Source: Campylobacter sp. RM10537 (lineage in GTDB: Bacteria; Campylobacterota; Campylobacteria; Campylobacterales; Campylobacteraceae). From it: 64,000 bases of DNA. Below the pieces are notes generated by a model. It ran no database searches. It was not told the DNA's origin and saw only the letters and a list, made by a program, of their open reading frames with translations. Below, piece after piece: positions 37,141-45,699 of the stretch. The stretch spans positions 1,364,001-1,428,000 of the forward strand of contig NZ_CP059597.1 of assembly GCF_022369435.1 (NCBI RefSeq), given 5' to 3'. Position 1 is the first letter of the stretch. Each line of letters opens with the position of its first letter. The position numbers and the translations under genes are program-made.

Positions 37141-38679
37141 ATGTTGAGATTTTGGGTTTTTATCTTAGTTTTATTTATCAATTTACAAGCAAAGATTCCA
37201 AAAGACACTTTAATAATCGCAGTAGAAAATGAAATTTCAAGGATAAATCCTGCATATAGCGAAGATCATGATGTGCTTATTAATCTGATTTTTTCAGGAC
37301 TTGTTTATTTTGACCAAGACATGAATTTAAAACCGGATTTAGCGAAATCTTGGAAAATTAGCGAAAATGGATTGGTATATGATATTTTTTTAAGAGATGA
37401 CGTTTTTTGGCATGATGGTATAAAATTTAGCGCTCAAGATGTCAAATTTAGCATAGATGCTTTTAAAAATTCGAAAAACAATTCTCCATTATATGTTAAT
37501 TTTGATAATGTAAAAAAAATACAAATAATCAATCCTTATCATATAAAAATTACACTCGATAAGTCTTATCCAGCTTTTTTAGATGCTTTAAGTATAGGAA
37601 TATTGCCGAAGCACTTGCTTGAAAATAAAGATTTAAATACTGCTCATTTTAATGAGCATCCTATAGGCACTGGAGCATATAAATTTGTTGAATGGAAAAA
37701 AGGAGAATATGTAAAATTACAAGCTAATGATAAGTTTTATCGAGCTAAGGTTAAAACCCCAAAATTAATCATCAAGCATATTTTTGATCCTTTAATTGCA
37801 AGTATAGAGCTTAAAAATGGCACAATAGATGCTGCTTTGATTGATAATTCTTTATTAAATATTTTTAAAAATAATCCAAAATTTAAGATTTTAAGAGAAA
37901 AATCAGTTGATTATAGGGCTTTAATGTTTAATTTAAATAATGAATTTTTAAAAGATGTGAGAGTAAGAAAAGCATTAAATTATGCTGTAGATAGAGAAAG
38001 TATAGTGAAAAATCTCTTGCACGGATATGGCACAGTTGCATTTCATCCTTTGCAAAATTCTTGGGCTAATCCTAAACATTTTAATTTTTTTAATTATGAT
38101 GCATTAAAAGCAGAAAAATTGCTTTTAAATGCTGGTTTTACTAAAAATAAAGATGGAATTTTTCAAAAAAATGGAAAAGAGTTAAAATTTCAAATTTATG
38201 CCATGAGCAATGATCCTTTAAGAGTAAGTTTGGCAGGAATTTTGCAAAGTGAATTTAGAAAAATTGGAGTTTTAACGCAAGTTATATCAAAACCAGCTGG
38301 TAGTTTTGATTATTCTAAAGCTGATAGTTTTATTATTGGCTGGGGAAGTCCTTTTGATCCTGATTTTCATACTTTTAGAGTTTTTGAAAGTTCTCAAGAT
38401 AGTGATTTAAATGAACAAGGTTGGAATTTTGGACATTATCATAATAAAAAAGTTGATGATTTTTTGCTTAAGGCTAGAAATACTTTCAATATAAATGAAC
38501 GTAAAAAATACTATAAAGATTTCATTGATGCTTTATATGATGATCCTCCTTTTATTTTTCTCGTTTATTTAGATTTTGCTTTAGTTTATGATGCTGAGAT
38601 TAAAGGAATTGAATCTAGAATTTTAGGTCATCATGGCGTAGGTTTTACCTCGAATATTTATGATTGGAGTAAGCAATAG
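37141..38679 (+). CDS. nikZ: nickel/peptide ABC transporter substrate-binding protein (NikZ)
   Basis: 512 residues, SBP family 5. Signal peptide (residues 1-17, FWVFILVLFINLQA), then the family signature LAKSWKISENGLVYDIFLRDDVFWHDG (about 68-94). In C. jejuni the orthologous NikZYXWV system imports nickel for NiFe hydrogenase (known). The family also includes oligopeptide binders, so nickel is inferred from five-gene organisation and position beside nuo. Confidence 0.88.
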   Translation: MLRFWVFILVLFINLQAKIPKDTLIIAVENEISRINPAYSEDHDVLINLIFSGLVYFDQDMNLKPDLAKSWKISENGLVYDIFLRDDVFWHDGIKFSAQDVKFSIDAFKNSKNNSPLYVNFDNVKKIQIINPYHIKITLDKSYPAFLDALSIGILPKHLLENKDLNTAHFNEHPIGTGAYKFVEWKKGEYVKLQANDKFYRAKVKTPKLIIKHIFDPLIASIELKNGTIDAALIDNSLLNIFKNNPKFKILREKSVDYRALMFNLNNEFLKDVRVRKALNYAVDRESIVKNLLHGYGTVAFHPLQNSWANPKHFNFFNYDALKAEKLLLNAGFTKNKDGIFQKNGKELKFQIYAMSNDPLRVSLAGILQSEFRKIGVLTQVISKPAGSFDYSKADSFIIGWGSPFDPDFHTFRVFESSQDSDLNEQGWNFGHYHNKKVDDFLLKARNTFNINERKKYYKDFIDALYDDPPFIFLVYLDFALVYDAEIKGIESRILGHHGVGFTSNIYDWSKQ

Positions 38680-39614
38680 TGCTTTTGCGGTTTATTTCGG
38701 GTATTATGGTTGCATTTTTAAGCACTTTTTTATGTTTTGTTATGCTTTATTTTAGCAAAGGTAATATTGCTTATGCAAATGGTTTAAATTCTCAAAATAA
38801 AGAATTTGTTAAAAGAATAGAAAAAAATTTAGGACTTGATAAACCTTTATTAATTCAATATAAAAATTGGCTTTTTAAAGCTTTTAGGGGAGATTTTGGA
38901 GTATCTTTTTTGAGTGGAGAAAAGGTATTAAAGATCATAAAAGAAAGATTTTTAAATACTTTGATTTTAAGTTTTAGCGCTTTAAGTATTTTATTTTTTT
39001 TGAGTATTTTCTTGGCTTTTGTAGAGTATCATTTTAAAAATAGTTTTATAGAAAAAATAATTACTTTTATAACATTAAATTTTTTTGCTCTACCTCCTTT
39101 AGTGATCGCATTAATTTTTATATTTATTTTTAGCTTTTTTGGAAATTTTTTATCAATTGATGATATAGAATTTAAAAATGATTTTTTCAGTCGTTTAAAA
39201 TATCTTGTTTTTCCTATTTTGGTTCTTGTTTTATCTCATTTAGCCTTATATCTAAGAATAGCAAGAAATCTTATTTATGAATGTTTTGATCAAATTTTTA
39301 TTCAAAATCTTTACGCTAGAGCTTTAAAGCAAAGGGATATTGATTGTTTGGTTTTAAAGTATTGTTTAGGTTCAATTGTTTCTTATTTTGGAGCTACTGC
39401 TTTAAATTTTGTTATGGGAACTTATATTGTAGAAAATATTTTTAATTTTAGCGGTGTTGGATTTTTAATGATTCAAAGTATTATTTATAAAGATTTTCCT
39501 GTAGTTTTGGCTTTAATTTTTTTAAGTGTTCTTTTTACAACATTATTAATTTTTATCAGTGATATTATTTCTCAAATTTTAAATCCAAAATTAAGAAAGT
39601 ATTCTCTTGTTTAA
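38679..39614 (+). CDS. nikY: nickel/peptide ABC transporter permease (NikY)
   Basis: 311 residues with six membrane helices typical of DppB/NikB permeases. KRIEKNLGLDKPLLIQYKNWLFKAFRGDFGVSF is the usual N-terminal family block and RARALKQRDID-like sequence (LYARALKQRDID) is the coupling EAA loop. It starts with GTG overlapping the nikZ stop by one base and overlaps the next permease by 8 bases. Confidence 0.9.
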   Translation: MLLRFISGIMVAFLSTFLCFVMLYFSKGNIAYANGLNSQNKEFVKRIEKNLGLDKPLLIQYKNWLFKAFRGDFGVSFLSGEKVLKIIKERFLNTLILSFSALSILFFLSIFLAFVEYHFKNSFIEKIITFITLNFFALPPLVIALIFIFIFSFFGNFLSIDDIEFKNDFFSRLKYLVFPILVLVLSHLALYLRIARNLIYECFDQIFIQNLYARALKQRDIDCLVLKYCLGSIVSYFGATALNFVMGTYIVENIFNFSGVGFLMIQSIIYKDFPVVLALIFLSVLFTTLLIFISDIISQILNPKLRKYSLV

Positions 39615-40395
39615 ATTTTTTATTTATCTTTCACCTTTAATTGCTTTATTCATATTAGCTTTATTAGCACCATTTTTAGCTTCATTTGATATCTTATCAA
39701 TACATTTGCAAAATGCTTATCAAGCCCCTAGTCGAATTTATATTTTAGGAACTGATTTTTTAGGTAGAGATTTATATTCTCGTTTGCTTTTTGCTTTAAG
39801 AAATTCCTTAATAATAGGAGTTTTTAGTTCGTTTTTATCTATTTGTTTTGCGATTTTTTATCTTTTTTTAGCTCGCTTATTTTTTTATGCTTTTTGGATG
39901 AGGATATTAGATCTTTTTTTAGCTTTACCCTCTTTTTTATTATTAATGTTTTTTCAAAATTTTATTAGTATAAATATGTTATTAATGAGTGTGTTAATCG
40001 CTTTATTGCATTGGTGTTTTATCGCTAGAATAATTGAAAGCGAATTAAAAAAAATGCAAAGTTTGGAATTTTACAAAGCGAGTATAGTTTTAGGAAGAAC
40101 TCCTTTGAAAATTTTTTTAAAAGACCTTTTACCAGCTTTGAAATCATTGATTTTTATACTTTTTGTTTTTAATATTATCCATGCTATTGCTACAGAATCT
40201 ACTTTAAGTTTTTTTGGACTTGGTGTAGGATTTGAAATTCCAACCTTGGGAATTTTATTAAATGATTTTTCAAAAGCAGTGTTTGTAGGAGCTTGGTGGA
40301 TTATTTTTTTTCCGCTTTTAACTCTTGTATTACTTTTTTTACCACTTTTATGGTTGGGTAATTTTTTACAGGATCGTTGGGGGTTAAGATCTTGA
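39607..40395 (+). CDS. nikX: nickel/peptide ABC transporter permease (NikX)
   Basis: 262 residues, DppC/NikC type. YILGTDFLGRDLYSRLLFALRNSL (about residues 48-71) is the family signature and VLGRTPLKIFLKDLLPAL the EAA loop contacting the ATPase. Starts at TTG inside the 3' end of nikY. Slightly shorter than the typical ~280 residues. Confidence 0.88.
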   Translation: MFKFFIYLSPLIALFILALLAPFLASFDILSIHLQNAYQAPSRIYILGTDFLGRDLYSRLLFALRNSLIIGVFSSFLSICFAIFYLFLARLFFYAFWMRILDLFLALPSFLLLMFFQNFISINMLLMSVLIALLHWCFIARIIESELKKMQSLEFYKASIVLGRTPLKIFLKDLLPALKSLIFILFVFNIIHAIATESTLSFFGLGVGFEIPTLGILLNDFSKAVFVGAWWIIFFPLLTLVLLFLPLLWLGNFLQDRWGLRS

Positions 40396-41102
40396 GAATT
40401 AAAAATTTAAACATAAGTTTTAAAAATAAAATTTTGCTAAAAAATATTAGTTTTGATTTAAAAAAAGGTCAAGCTTTAGTTATATTAGGAGAAAGCGGAA
40501 TAGGGAAAAGTATATTAAGTAAAGCTTTAGTAAGACTTTTAAATTCTGATTTTATTTTAACTGCCGATGAATTTAGTTTTAATGGAATTGAAATTTTAAA
40601 ACTAAATAAAAATCAACTTAGGCATTTTAGATCCAAAGTAGCGCTAGTATTGCAAGATAGTGAATCAAGCTTGTATCCTTATATAGATATAGGAAAATTA
40701 TGTTCTCTCATTTTAAAAACTCATACAAATTTAAATCAAAATGAATATAAAAAATATGTTTTTTCTTATTTTGAAAAATTAGGATTTGAAAATTTGGATT
40801 TATTGTGGCATTCTTATCCTTATGAGCTAAGTGTAGGAATGGCTAGGAGGGTGAGTTTAGCTTTGGCTTTGTTACATAGACCAGAAGTTTTAATTTGTGA
40901 TGAGATAAGTGCTTCATTAGATGAAAAAAATAATCAAAAAATTATTGAAATTTTAAAAGATTTAAAAAAAGATAAAGCTTTAGTTTGTATTACTCATGAT
41001 TTACATTTAGCAAATTCTTTAGCTGATAAATTTCTTCTTATAGAAAAAGATCAAGCTAAGCTTTATACTTCGAATCGATTTTTGAAAAAAAATAATGCTT
41101 AA
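40392..41102 (+). CDS. nikW: nickel/peptide ABC transporter ATPase (NikW)
   Basis: 236 residues. Walker A LGESGIGKSILSKAL (about 36-50), signature LSVGMARRVSLALAL where SVGMA replaces the usual SGGMR, and Walker B VLICDEISASLD. I take the TTG at 40392, which overlaps the nikX stop (TTGA) and gives MRIKNLNISF; a TTG at 40377 would add five residues. Confidence 0.86.
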   Translation: MRIKNLNISFKNKILLKNISFDLKKGQALVILGESGIGKSILSKALVRLLNSDFILTADEFSFNGIEILKLNKNQLRHFRSKVALVLQDSESSLYPYIDIGKLCSLILKTHTNLNQNEYKKYVFSYFEKLGFENLDLLWHSYPYELSVGMARRVSLALALLHRPEVLICDEISASLDEKNNQKIIEILKDLKKDKALVCITHDLHLANSLADKFLLIEKDQAKLYTSNRFLKKNNA

Positions 41103-41760
41103 AGTGCATCATTTAAGTAAATTTTATGAAATAAGAAAACATTGGTATTTAAAGAAAGAAAAATATATGATTTTTAAAAATATCAATTTTTCTTTAGATC
41201 AAGGTGAAAATTTAATGATTTTAGGGCAAAGTGGTTGCGGAAAAACGACTTTAGCAAAAATACTTTGCTTTTTAGAAAAACCAAATGAGGGTGAAGTTTT
41301 ATATAAAAATCATAATCTGCACAAGATAAGCAAAGAAAAACAAAGACTTTTAAGAAAAGAGATACAATATTGTTTTCAAGATCAAAAAATGGCTTTAAAT
41401 CCTTATAAAAAAATTAAACATTTAATACAGGATGGCTTGGAAAATTTTTATTTAAAAAAAAATAATGATATAATTTTTGATTTTTTAGATCGCTTTGGTT
41501 TAAAACAACAAATTTTAGAACTTAAACCTTATGAACTAAGCGGTGGAGAAGCTTCTCGTATAGGACTTATTCGTGCTTTAATTTTAAAACCAAAATTATT
41601 GATTTTAGATGAAGTAACTTCAATGCTTGATACAAAAAATTCTAATGAAATTCTTTATTTTTTAAATCAATATCAGCAAAAATATAATATTTCTTATATT
41701 TTTATAACTCATCATAAAAATTTATTTGATAAATTTAAGTATAAAAAAATCCAATTTTAA
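41095..41760 (+). CDS. nikV: nickel/peptide ABC transporter ATPase (NikV)
   Basis: 221 residues. Walker A LGQSGCGKTTLAKIL (about 43-57), Q-loop CFQDQKMALNP, signature LSGGEASRIGLIRAL and Walker B LLILDEVTSMLD; all intact. It overlaps nikW by 8 bases and ends the operon. A hairpin lies 20 bases downstream. Confidence 0.88.
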   Translation: MLKVHHLSKFYEIRKHWYLKKEKYMIFKNINFSLDQGENLMILGQSGCGKTTLAKILCFLEKPNEGEVLYKNHNLHKISKEKQRLLRKEIQYCFQDQKMALNPYKKIKHLIQDGLENFYLKKNNDIIFDFLDRFGLKQQILELKPYELSGGEASRIGLIRALILKPKLLILDEVTSMLDTKNSNEILYFLNQYQQKYNISYIFITHHKNLFDKFKYKKIQF

Positions 41761-41780
41761 TATAAAATTAACACAATTTT

Positions 41781-41819
41781 TTTTACTCTAAGTTTTAATA
41801 TAGAAAATTTAGAGTAAAA
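41781..41819. terminator. inverted repeat between nik and nuo operons
   Basis: Perfect 11-bp arms TTTTACTCTAA (41781-41791) and TTAGAGTAAAA (41809-41819) with a 17-base loop. It could terminate nik transcription, though no clean T run follows; it could also be a regulatory site for nuoA, 70 bases downstream. Confidence 0.5.
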
Positions 41820-41889
41820 TATTATCTTTATTGGGATAAATTTTATTGCAAGACAATAAAAAATGTTTAAAATTGAAGAAGGAGAGCAA

Positions 41890-42279
41890 ATGTCTCATAT
41901 AGATGTAGCACACCCTTATTTTGGTATCTTTTTAATGATAGTGCTTGCTAGCATAATCTTTTTTGGATTAGTTTTTTTAGCCTCAAAAATTGGTAATAAT
42001 TTTGCGTCAAAAAATCGAAAAAGATTAGGACTTGGAATTTATGAATGCGGCCCTATACCTGTTAAACAAGCAAATAAAATTAATTCTCAATTTTTTATTG
42101 TCGCTTTGATATTTATTCTTTTGGATATTGAAGTTGTATTTTTATTTCCTTGGGCTTTAATTTTTAAAAATTTAGGATGGTTTGGACTTTTAGAAGTATT
42201 CGTTTTTATTTTGCTTTTAGGAGTAGGTTTTTTATATGCATATAAAAAAGGAGCGTTTACATGGCAGAGCATCAAGTAA
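41890..42279 (+). CDS. nuoA: NADH-quinone oxidoreductase-type complex I subunit A
   Basis: 129 residues, three membrane helices. [11 protein letters not shown] is the conserved NuoA loop. I start at [11 protein letters not shown] because AAGGAG lies five bases upstream; the longer frame (41863) adds nine charged residues. First gene of the 14-gene complex I operon. Overlaps nuoB by 19 bases. Confidence 0.93.
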   Translation: MSHIDVAHPYFGIFLMIVLASIIFFGLVFLASKIGNNFASKNRKRLGLGIYECGPIPVKQANKINSQFFIVALIFILLDIEVVFLFPWALIFKNLGWFGLLEVFVFILLLGVGFLYAYKKGAFTWQSIK

Positions 42280-42764
42280 ATTATGCTAGCGGTTTACCGG
42301 TAGTTTTAACCAGTGTTGACAAACTCGTTCAATGGGGTAGAAGCAATTCTTTATGGGCTTTATCATATGGTTTGGCATGCTGTGCTATAGAAATGATGGC
42401 AGCAGGGGGTTCAAGATACGATTTTGACCGATTTGGAACTATTTTTAGAGCCTCTCCTCGTCATAGTGAAGTGATGATTATTGCAGGAACTCTAAGCAAA
42501 AAACACGCCGAATTTACAAGAAGGCTTTATGATATGATGCCTGAACCTAAGTGGGTTATTTCAATGGGAAGTTGTGCAAATACTGGAGGAATGTTCAATA
42601 CATATTCTACAGTACAAGGAGTAGATCGTATTATACCTGTAGATATTTATGTCCCAGGTTGTGCTCCTCGCCCTGAAAGTTTTCAATTTGCTTTAATGAT
42701 TTTGCAAAAAAGAATTCGCAAAGAAAAAGCAAGTCGCAAAATTGCACCAAAAAGGTTGGTATAA
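42261..42764 (+). CDS. nuoB: complex I subunit B
   Basis: 167 residues carrying the N2 cluster nearest the quinone. The tandem cysteines are in [14 protein letters not shown], with further ligands in [12 protein letters not shown] and VPGCAPRPE. Fully conserved. Confidence 0.97.
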   Translation: MAEHQVNYASGLPVVLTSVDKLVQWGRSNSLWALSYGLACCAIEMMAAGGSRYDFDRFGTIFRASPRHSEVMIIAGTLSKKHAEFTRRLYDMMPEPKWVISMGSCANTGGMFNTYSTVQGVDRIIPVDIYVPGCAPRPESFQFALMILQKRIRKEKASRKIAPKRLV

Positions 42765-42766
42765 AG

Positions 42767-43558
42767 ATGAGAAAATATAGCGATAAAAAAGATGTTCAAT
42801 TAAAAAACTACTATAAAGATAGGTTTTATCATGCTCCACATACAACCAAGATAAATATTGATAATAGTGATTTTAAACAAGATTATGAAATTTTAAAAGA
42901 TCAAATTGGAATTTTAGATTCTTTTGTAGAGCTTGATTTTTGGGTGATTAAAATCAATAAAGAAGACAATATTAAAACCTTGCAAATTCTTAAAAATTTA
43001 GGTTATGTATCTTTTACAGAAGCAAGTGCTGTTGATTTTGTTGCTTCTAAAAACGGTTTTGAAGTTTTTTATCAACTTTTAAATATTGATAAAAAAATAA
43101 GAGTAAGAGTCAAAACTTTTGTAGGAGTTAAAGAAAGACTGCAAAGTGTTACTAGTGTTTTTAAAGGGGCTAATTGGAGCGAAAGGGAAATTTATGATAT
43201 GTATGGAATATTTATCATCAATCATCCGAATTTAAAACGTATTCTAATGCCTGATGATTGGTATGGTCATCCTCTTTTAAAAACTTATCCTTTAAAGGGA
43301 GATGAATTTGCACAATGGTATGAAATTGATAGAATTTTTGGAAAAGAATATCGTGAAATTGTTGGACCTGAACAAAGAGATTCTGGTTTTGTAGATGATA
43401 AAGATACTCTTAATTTTGCAAGAATTTATCATGAAACCGCTAAAGGAACTAACCCTAAAGAAGTATCCTTTAAACAAGAATATCAAGAAGATGAAGGTGT
43501 TGCTTTTGTAAAAAAAGTTAAACGAGATCAAGCAAAAATCTTAGAGAAAAGGCGTTAA
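42767..43558 (+). CDS. nuoC: complex I subunit C (30 kDa)
   Basis: 263 residues. The core block [15 protein letters not shown] and [24 protein letters not shown] (about 137-182) is typical of the 30-kDa subunit. A charged C-terminal extension of about 70 residues follows, longer than in E. coli alone-standing domains. Separate from nuoD, one base apart. Confidence 0.95.
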   Translation: MRKYSDKKDVQLKNYYKDRFYHAPHTTKINIDNSDFKQDYEILKDQIGILDSFVELDFWVIKINKEDNIKTLQILKNLGYVSFTEASAVDFVASKNGFEVFYQLLNIDKKIRVRVKTFVGVKERLQSVTSVFKGANWSEREIYDMYGIFIINHPNLKRILMPDDWYGHPLLKTYPLKGDEFAQWYEIDRIFGKEYREIVGPEQRDSGFVDDKDTLNFARIYHETAKGTNPKEVSFKQEYQEDEGVAFVKKVKRDQAKILEKRR

Positions 43559-43559
43559 A

Positions 43560-44786
43560 ATGCAAATTCCTAGCAAGTTAAAACCTTATTATGAAAATAT
43601 AGCTTTTGAACAAGAAGATTCGAAGATGATTATTAATTTAGGGCCTCAACATCCTTCAGCACATGGAAATTTGCGTCTTATTTTGGAGCTTGATGGAGAA
43701 CAGGTTGTTAAGGCACGTCCAACTATTGGTTATATGCATCGTGGTATGGAAAAAATGGCTGAAAATATGATCTATCAAGAATTTATTCCTACGACTGATA
43801 GAATGGATTATGTTGCAGCTTCTTCAAATAATTACGCTTATTGTGCCGCGGTTGAAAAATTATGTGGTTTAGAAATTCCGCGTAGAGCTCAAGTTATTCG
43901 TATGATACTTTTAGAGCTTAATCGCATTGGATCACATTTACTTTGGCTTGCAACTCATGCACTTGATATTGGGGCTATGACGGTATTTTTGTATTGTTTT
44001 AGAGAAAGAGAATATGTTTTAGATTTGATTGAAAAATATTGTGGAGCAAGATTAACACATTCTTCAATGAGGATTGGCGGAGTAATGCTTGATTTGCCTG
44101 AGGGGTTTTTGCAAGAACTTTTAGCCTTTTGTGATAAATTTCCTAAAGATATTGCTGATTATGAAGCTTTATTAGATGATAATCGAATTTGGCGTTTAAG
44201 AACTGAAAATGTTGGTATGGTAACTAAAGAACAAGTTTTAAATTGGGGTTGTACTGGAGTACTTTTAAGAGGAAGTGGAATTTGCTACGATATACGCAAA
44301 GAGGAACCTTATTTACTATATGATGAGGTAGATTTTAGTGTACCTTATGCAACTCAAGGGGATTCTTATGCAAGATATAAAATTTATATGCAAGAATTTA
44401 GAGAAAGTCTTAAAATTTTAAGACAATGTGCAGCTCTTTACAAGGATACACCACCTGAAATTTTAGCTAATCATCCAGAATATGTTAGCGCTTCAAAAGA
44501 GCAAATTTTAACACAAAATTATTCACTCATGCAACATTTTGTTTTAGTTACTCAAGGTTTAAAACCTCCAAAAGGTGAAGTTTATGTGCCTACTGAAAGT
44601 CCAAAAGGTGAATTAGGATTTTTTATTCATAGTGATGGAAGTGGGAGACCTTATCGTTTAAAAGCTAGAACTCCTAGTTATTGGCATTGTTCTTTTTTTG
44701 AAGAAATGTTAGTGGGAACATATTTAGCGGATGTAGTTGCAATCATGGGTAATGTAAATATAGTTTTAGGTGAGATTGATCGATGA
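43560..44786 (+). CDS. nuoD: complex I subunit D (49 kDa)
   Basis: 408 residues, lining the quinone-binding cavity. [23 protein letters not shown] (about 25-47) contains the quinone-site His; the signature for the family [12 protein letters not shown] and the C-terminal [17 protein letters not shown] are present. Normal length. Confidence 0.97.
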   Translation: MQIPSKLKPYYENIAFEQEDSKMIINLGPQHPSAHGNLRLILELDGEQVVKARPTIGYMHRGMEKMAENMIYQEFIPTTDRMDYVAASSNNYAYCAAVEKLCGLEIPRRAQVIRMILLELNRIGSHLLWLATHALDIGAMTVFLYCFREREYVLDLIEKYCGARLTHSSMRIGGVMLDLPEGFLQELLAFCDKFPKDIADYEALLDDNRIWRLRTENVGMVTKEQVLNWGCTGVLLRGSGICYDIRKEEPYLLYDEVDFSVPYATQGDSYARYKIYMQEFRESLKILRQCAALYKDTPPEILANHPEYVSASKEQILTQNYSLMQHFVLVTQGLKPPKGEVYVPTESPKGELGFFIHSDGSGRPYRLKARTPSYWHCSFFEEMLVGTYLADVVAIMGNVNIVLGEIDR

Positions 44787-45010
44787 GAAGGGTAGATTTA
44801 AGAAAGAGCAAGGTGCTCTTTGAGGATTTAGCACAAGTTATTAAAGAAGCTAAGGCAGGAGAAGTATTAGTGATTCTTTTTGAAATTGGTGATTTTTCTG
44901 CCGTAGAAAAAAGTTTTTCTTTCGTAAAAGAAAATGGATGCGAACTTCTTAATTCTTTAAAATTTAATCAAGTTGATTGGACTATAGTTATTAAAAAGGA
45001 AAGTGTATGA
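44783..45010 (+). CDS. small protein in the position of nuoE
   Basis: 75 residues, no cysteines compatible with the NuoE [2Fe-2S] cluster except one. It overlaps nuoD by 4 bases and the next gene by 4 bases, so it is translated as part of the complex. It corresponds to C. jejuni Cj1575c (from memory). In Campylobacter the NADH-dehydrogenase module NuoE-NuoF is absent and flavodoxin, not NADH, is the proposed electron donor; this protein may belong to the alternative input module. No family recognised. Confidence 0.85.
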   Translation: MRRVDLRKSKVLFEDLAQVIKEAKAGEVLVILFEIGDFSAVEKSFSFVKENGCELLNSLKFNQVDWTIVIKKESV

Positions 45011-45699
45011 TTTATGAAAAAGCACTTTGTTTTTTAGATATGCCAAGTATCAAAAATAAAGATTTATGCACTCGAATTCAAGGGGAAAATATTAATATTT
45101 CCTGTCTAGAAGATAAGTTTTTAAAAGCTAAATTTTATAAATGCGAAATTGCGAGTTTGAGTTTTGTTTTAGCTTTGCTTTGTAAAATGAGCGATGAAAA
45201 TACTTTTAAAGATTTAGATGAAGGTTATTTAAGCGCTGAATCTTGTTTTGGGGAAGAAGAAGCAAGTGATACATTAAATTTTTTAAAAATGGCAAAATAT
45301 TTAATTATAGATAAAAATATTGATTTATATAAAGATAACGAAAATATTAAATATTTTTTAAATTTTTTAAGTGAAAAATTTAAACTTAAAATTATAGATA
45401 CTAATGAAAAAGAATGCAATTTTGAAAATGCAAAATTTCATCCTTTAAAAGAATTGGATAATTATGATGGATTAGTGCTTTTTAAAGCTGATTTAGAAGA
45501 TAATAATTTACATTGCTCAAAGCAATTTTTACAAATTTCAAAATGCAAAGATCGAAGCGAAGTAGAAATTTTAGCCAAAGATTTCAATCTTAAGACCACA
45601 CTTTGTTTAGACGAAAATTTACAAGGTACTATCGGTTTTTTAAATCATGAAAATTTTGGTTTTGATTTTACTCAAATTCGCATAAAGGAAGCAAAATGA
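45007..45699 (+). CDS. protein in the position of nuoF
   Basis: 230 residues, about half the length of NuoF and without its NADH-binding glycine motif, FMN site or C-terminal CxxCxxC cluster; scattered cysteines remain. Corresponds to Cj1574c, which has been proposed as part of the flavodoxin-docking input of Campylobacter complex I (known proposal). Overlaps both neighbours by 4 bases, so strict co-translation is likely. Confidence 0.85.
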   Translation: MIYEKALCFLDMPSIKNKDLCTRIQGENINISCLEDKFLKAKFYKCEIASLSFVLALLCKMSDENTFKDLDEGYLSAESCFGEEEASDTLNFLKMAKYLIIDKNIDLYKDNENIKYFLNFLSEKFKLKIIDTNEKECNFENAKFHPLKELDNYDGLVLFKADLEDNNLHCSKQFLQISKCKDRSEVEILAKDFNLKTTLCLDENLQGTIGFLNHENFGFDFTQIRIKEAK

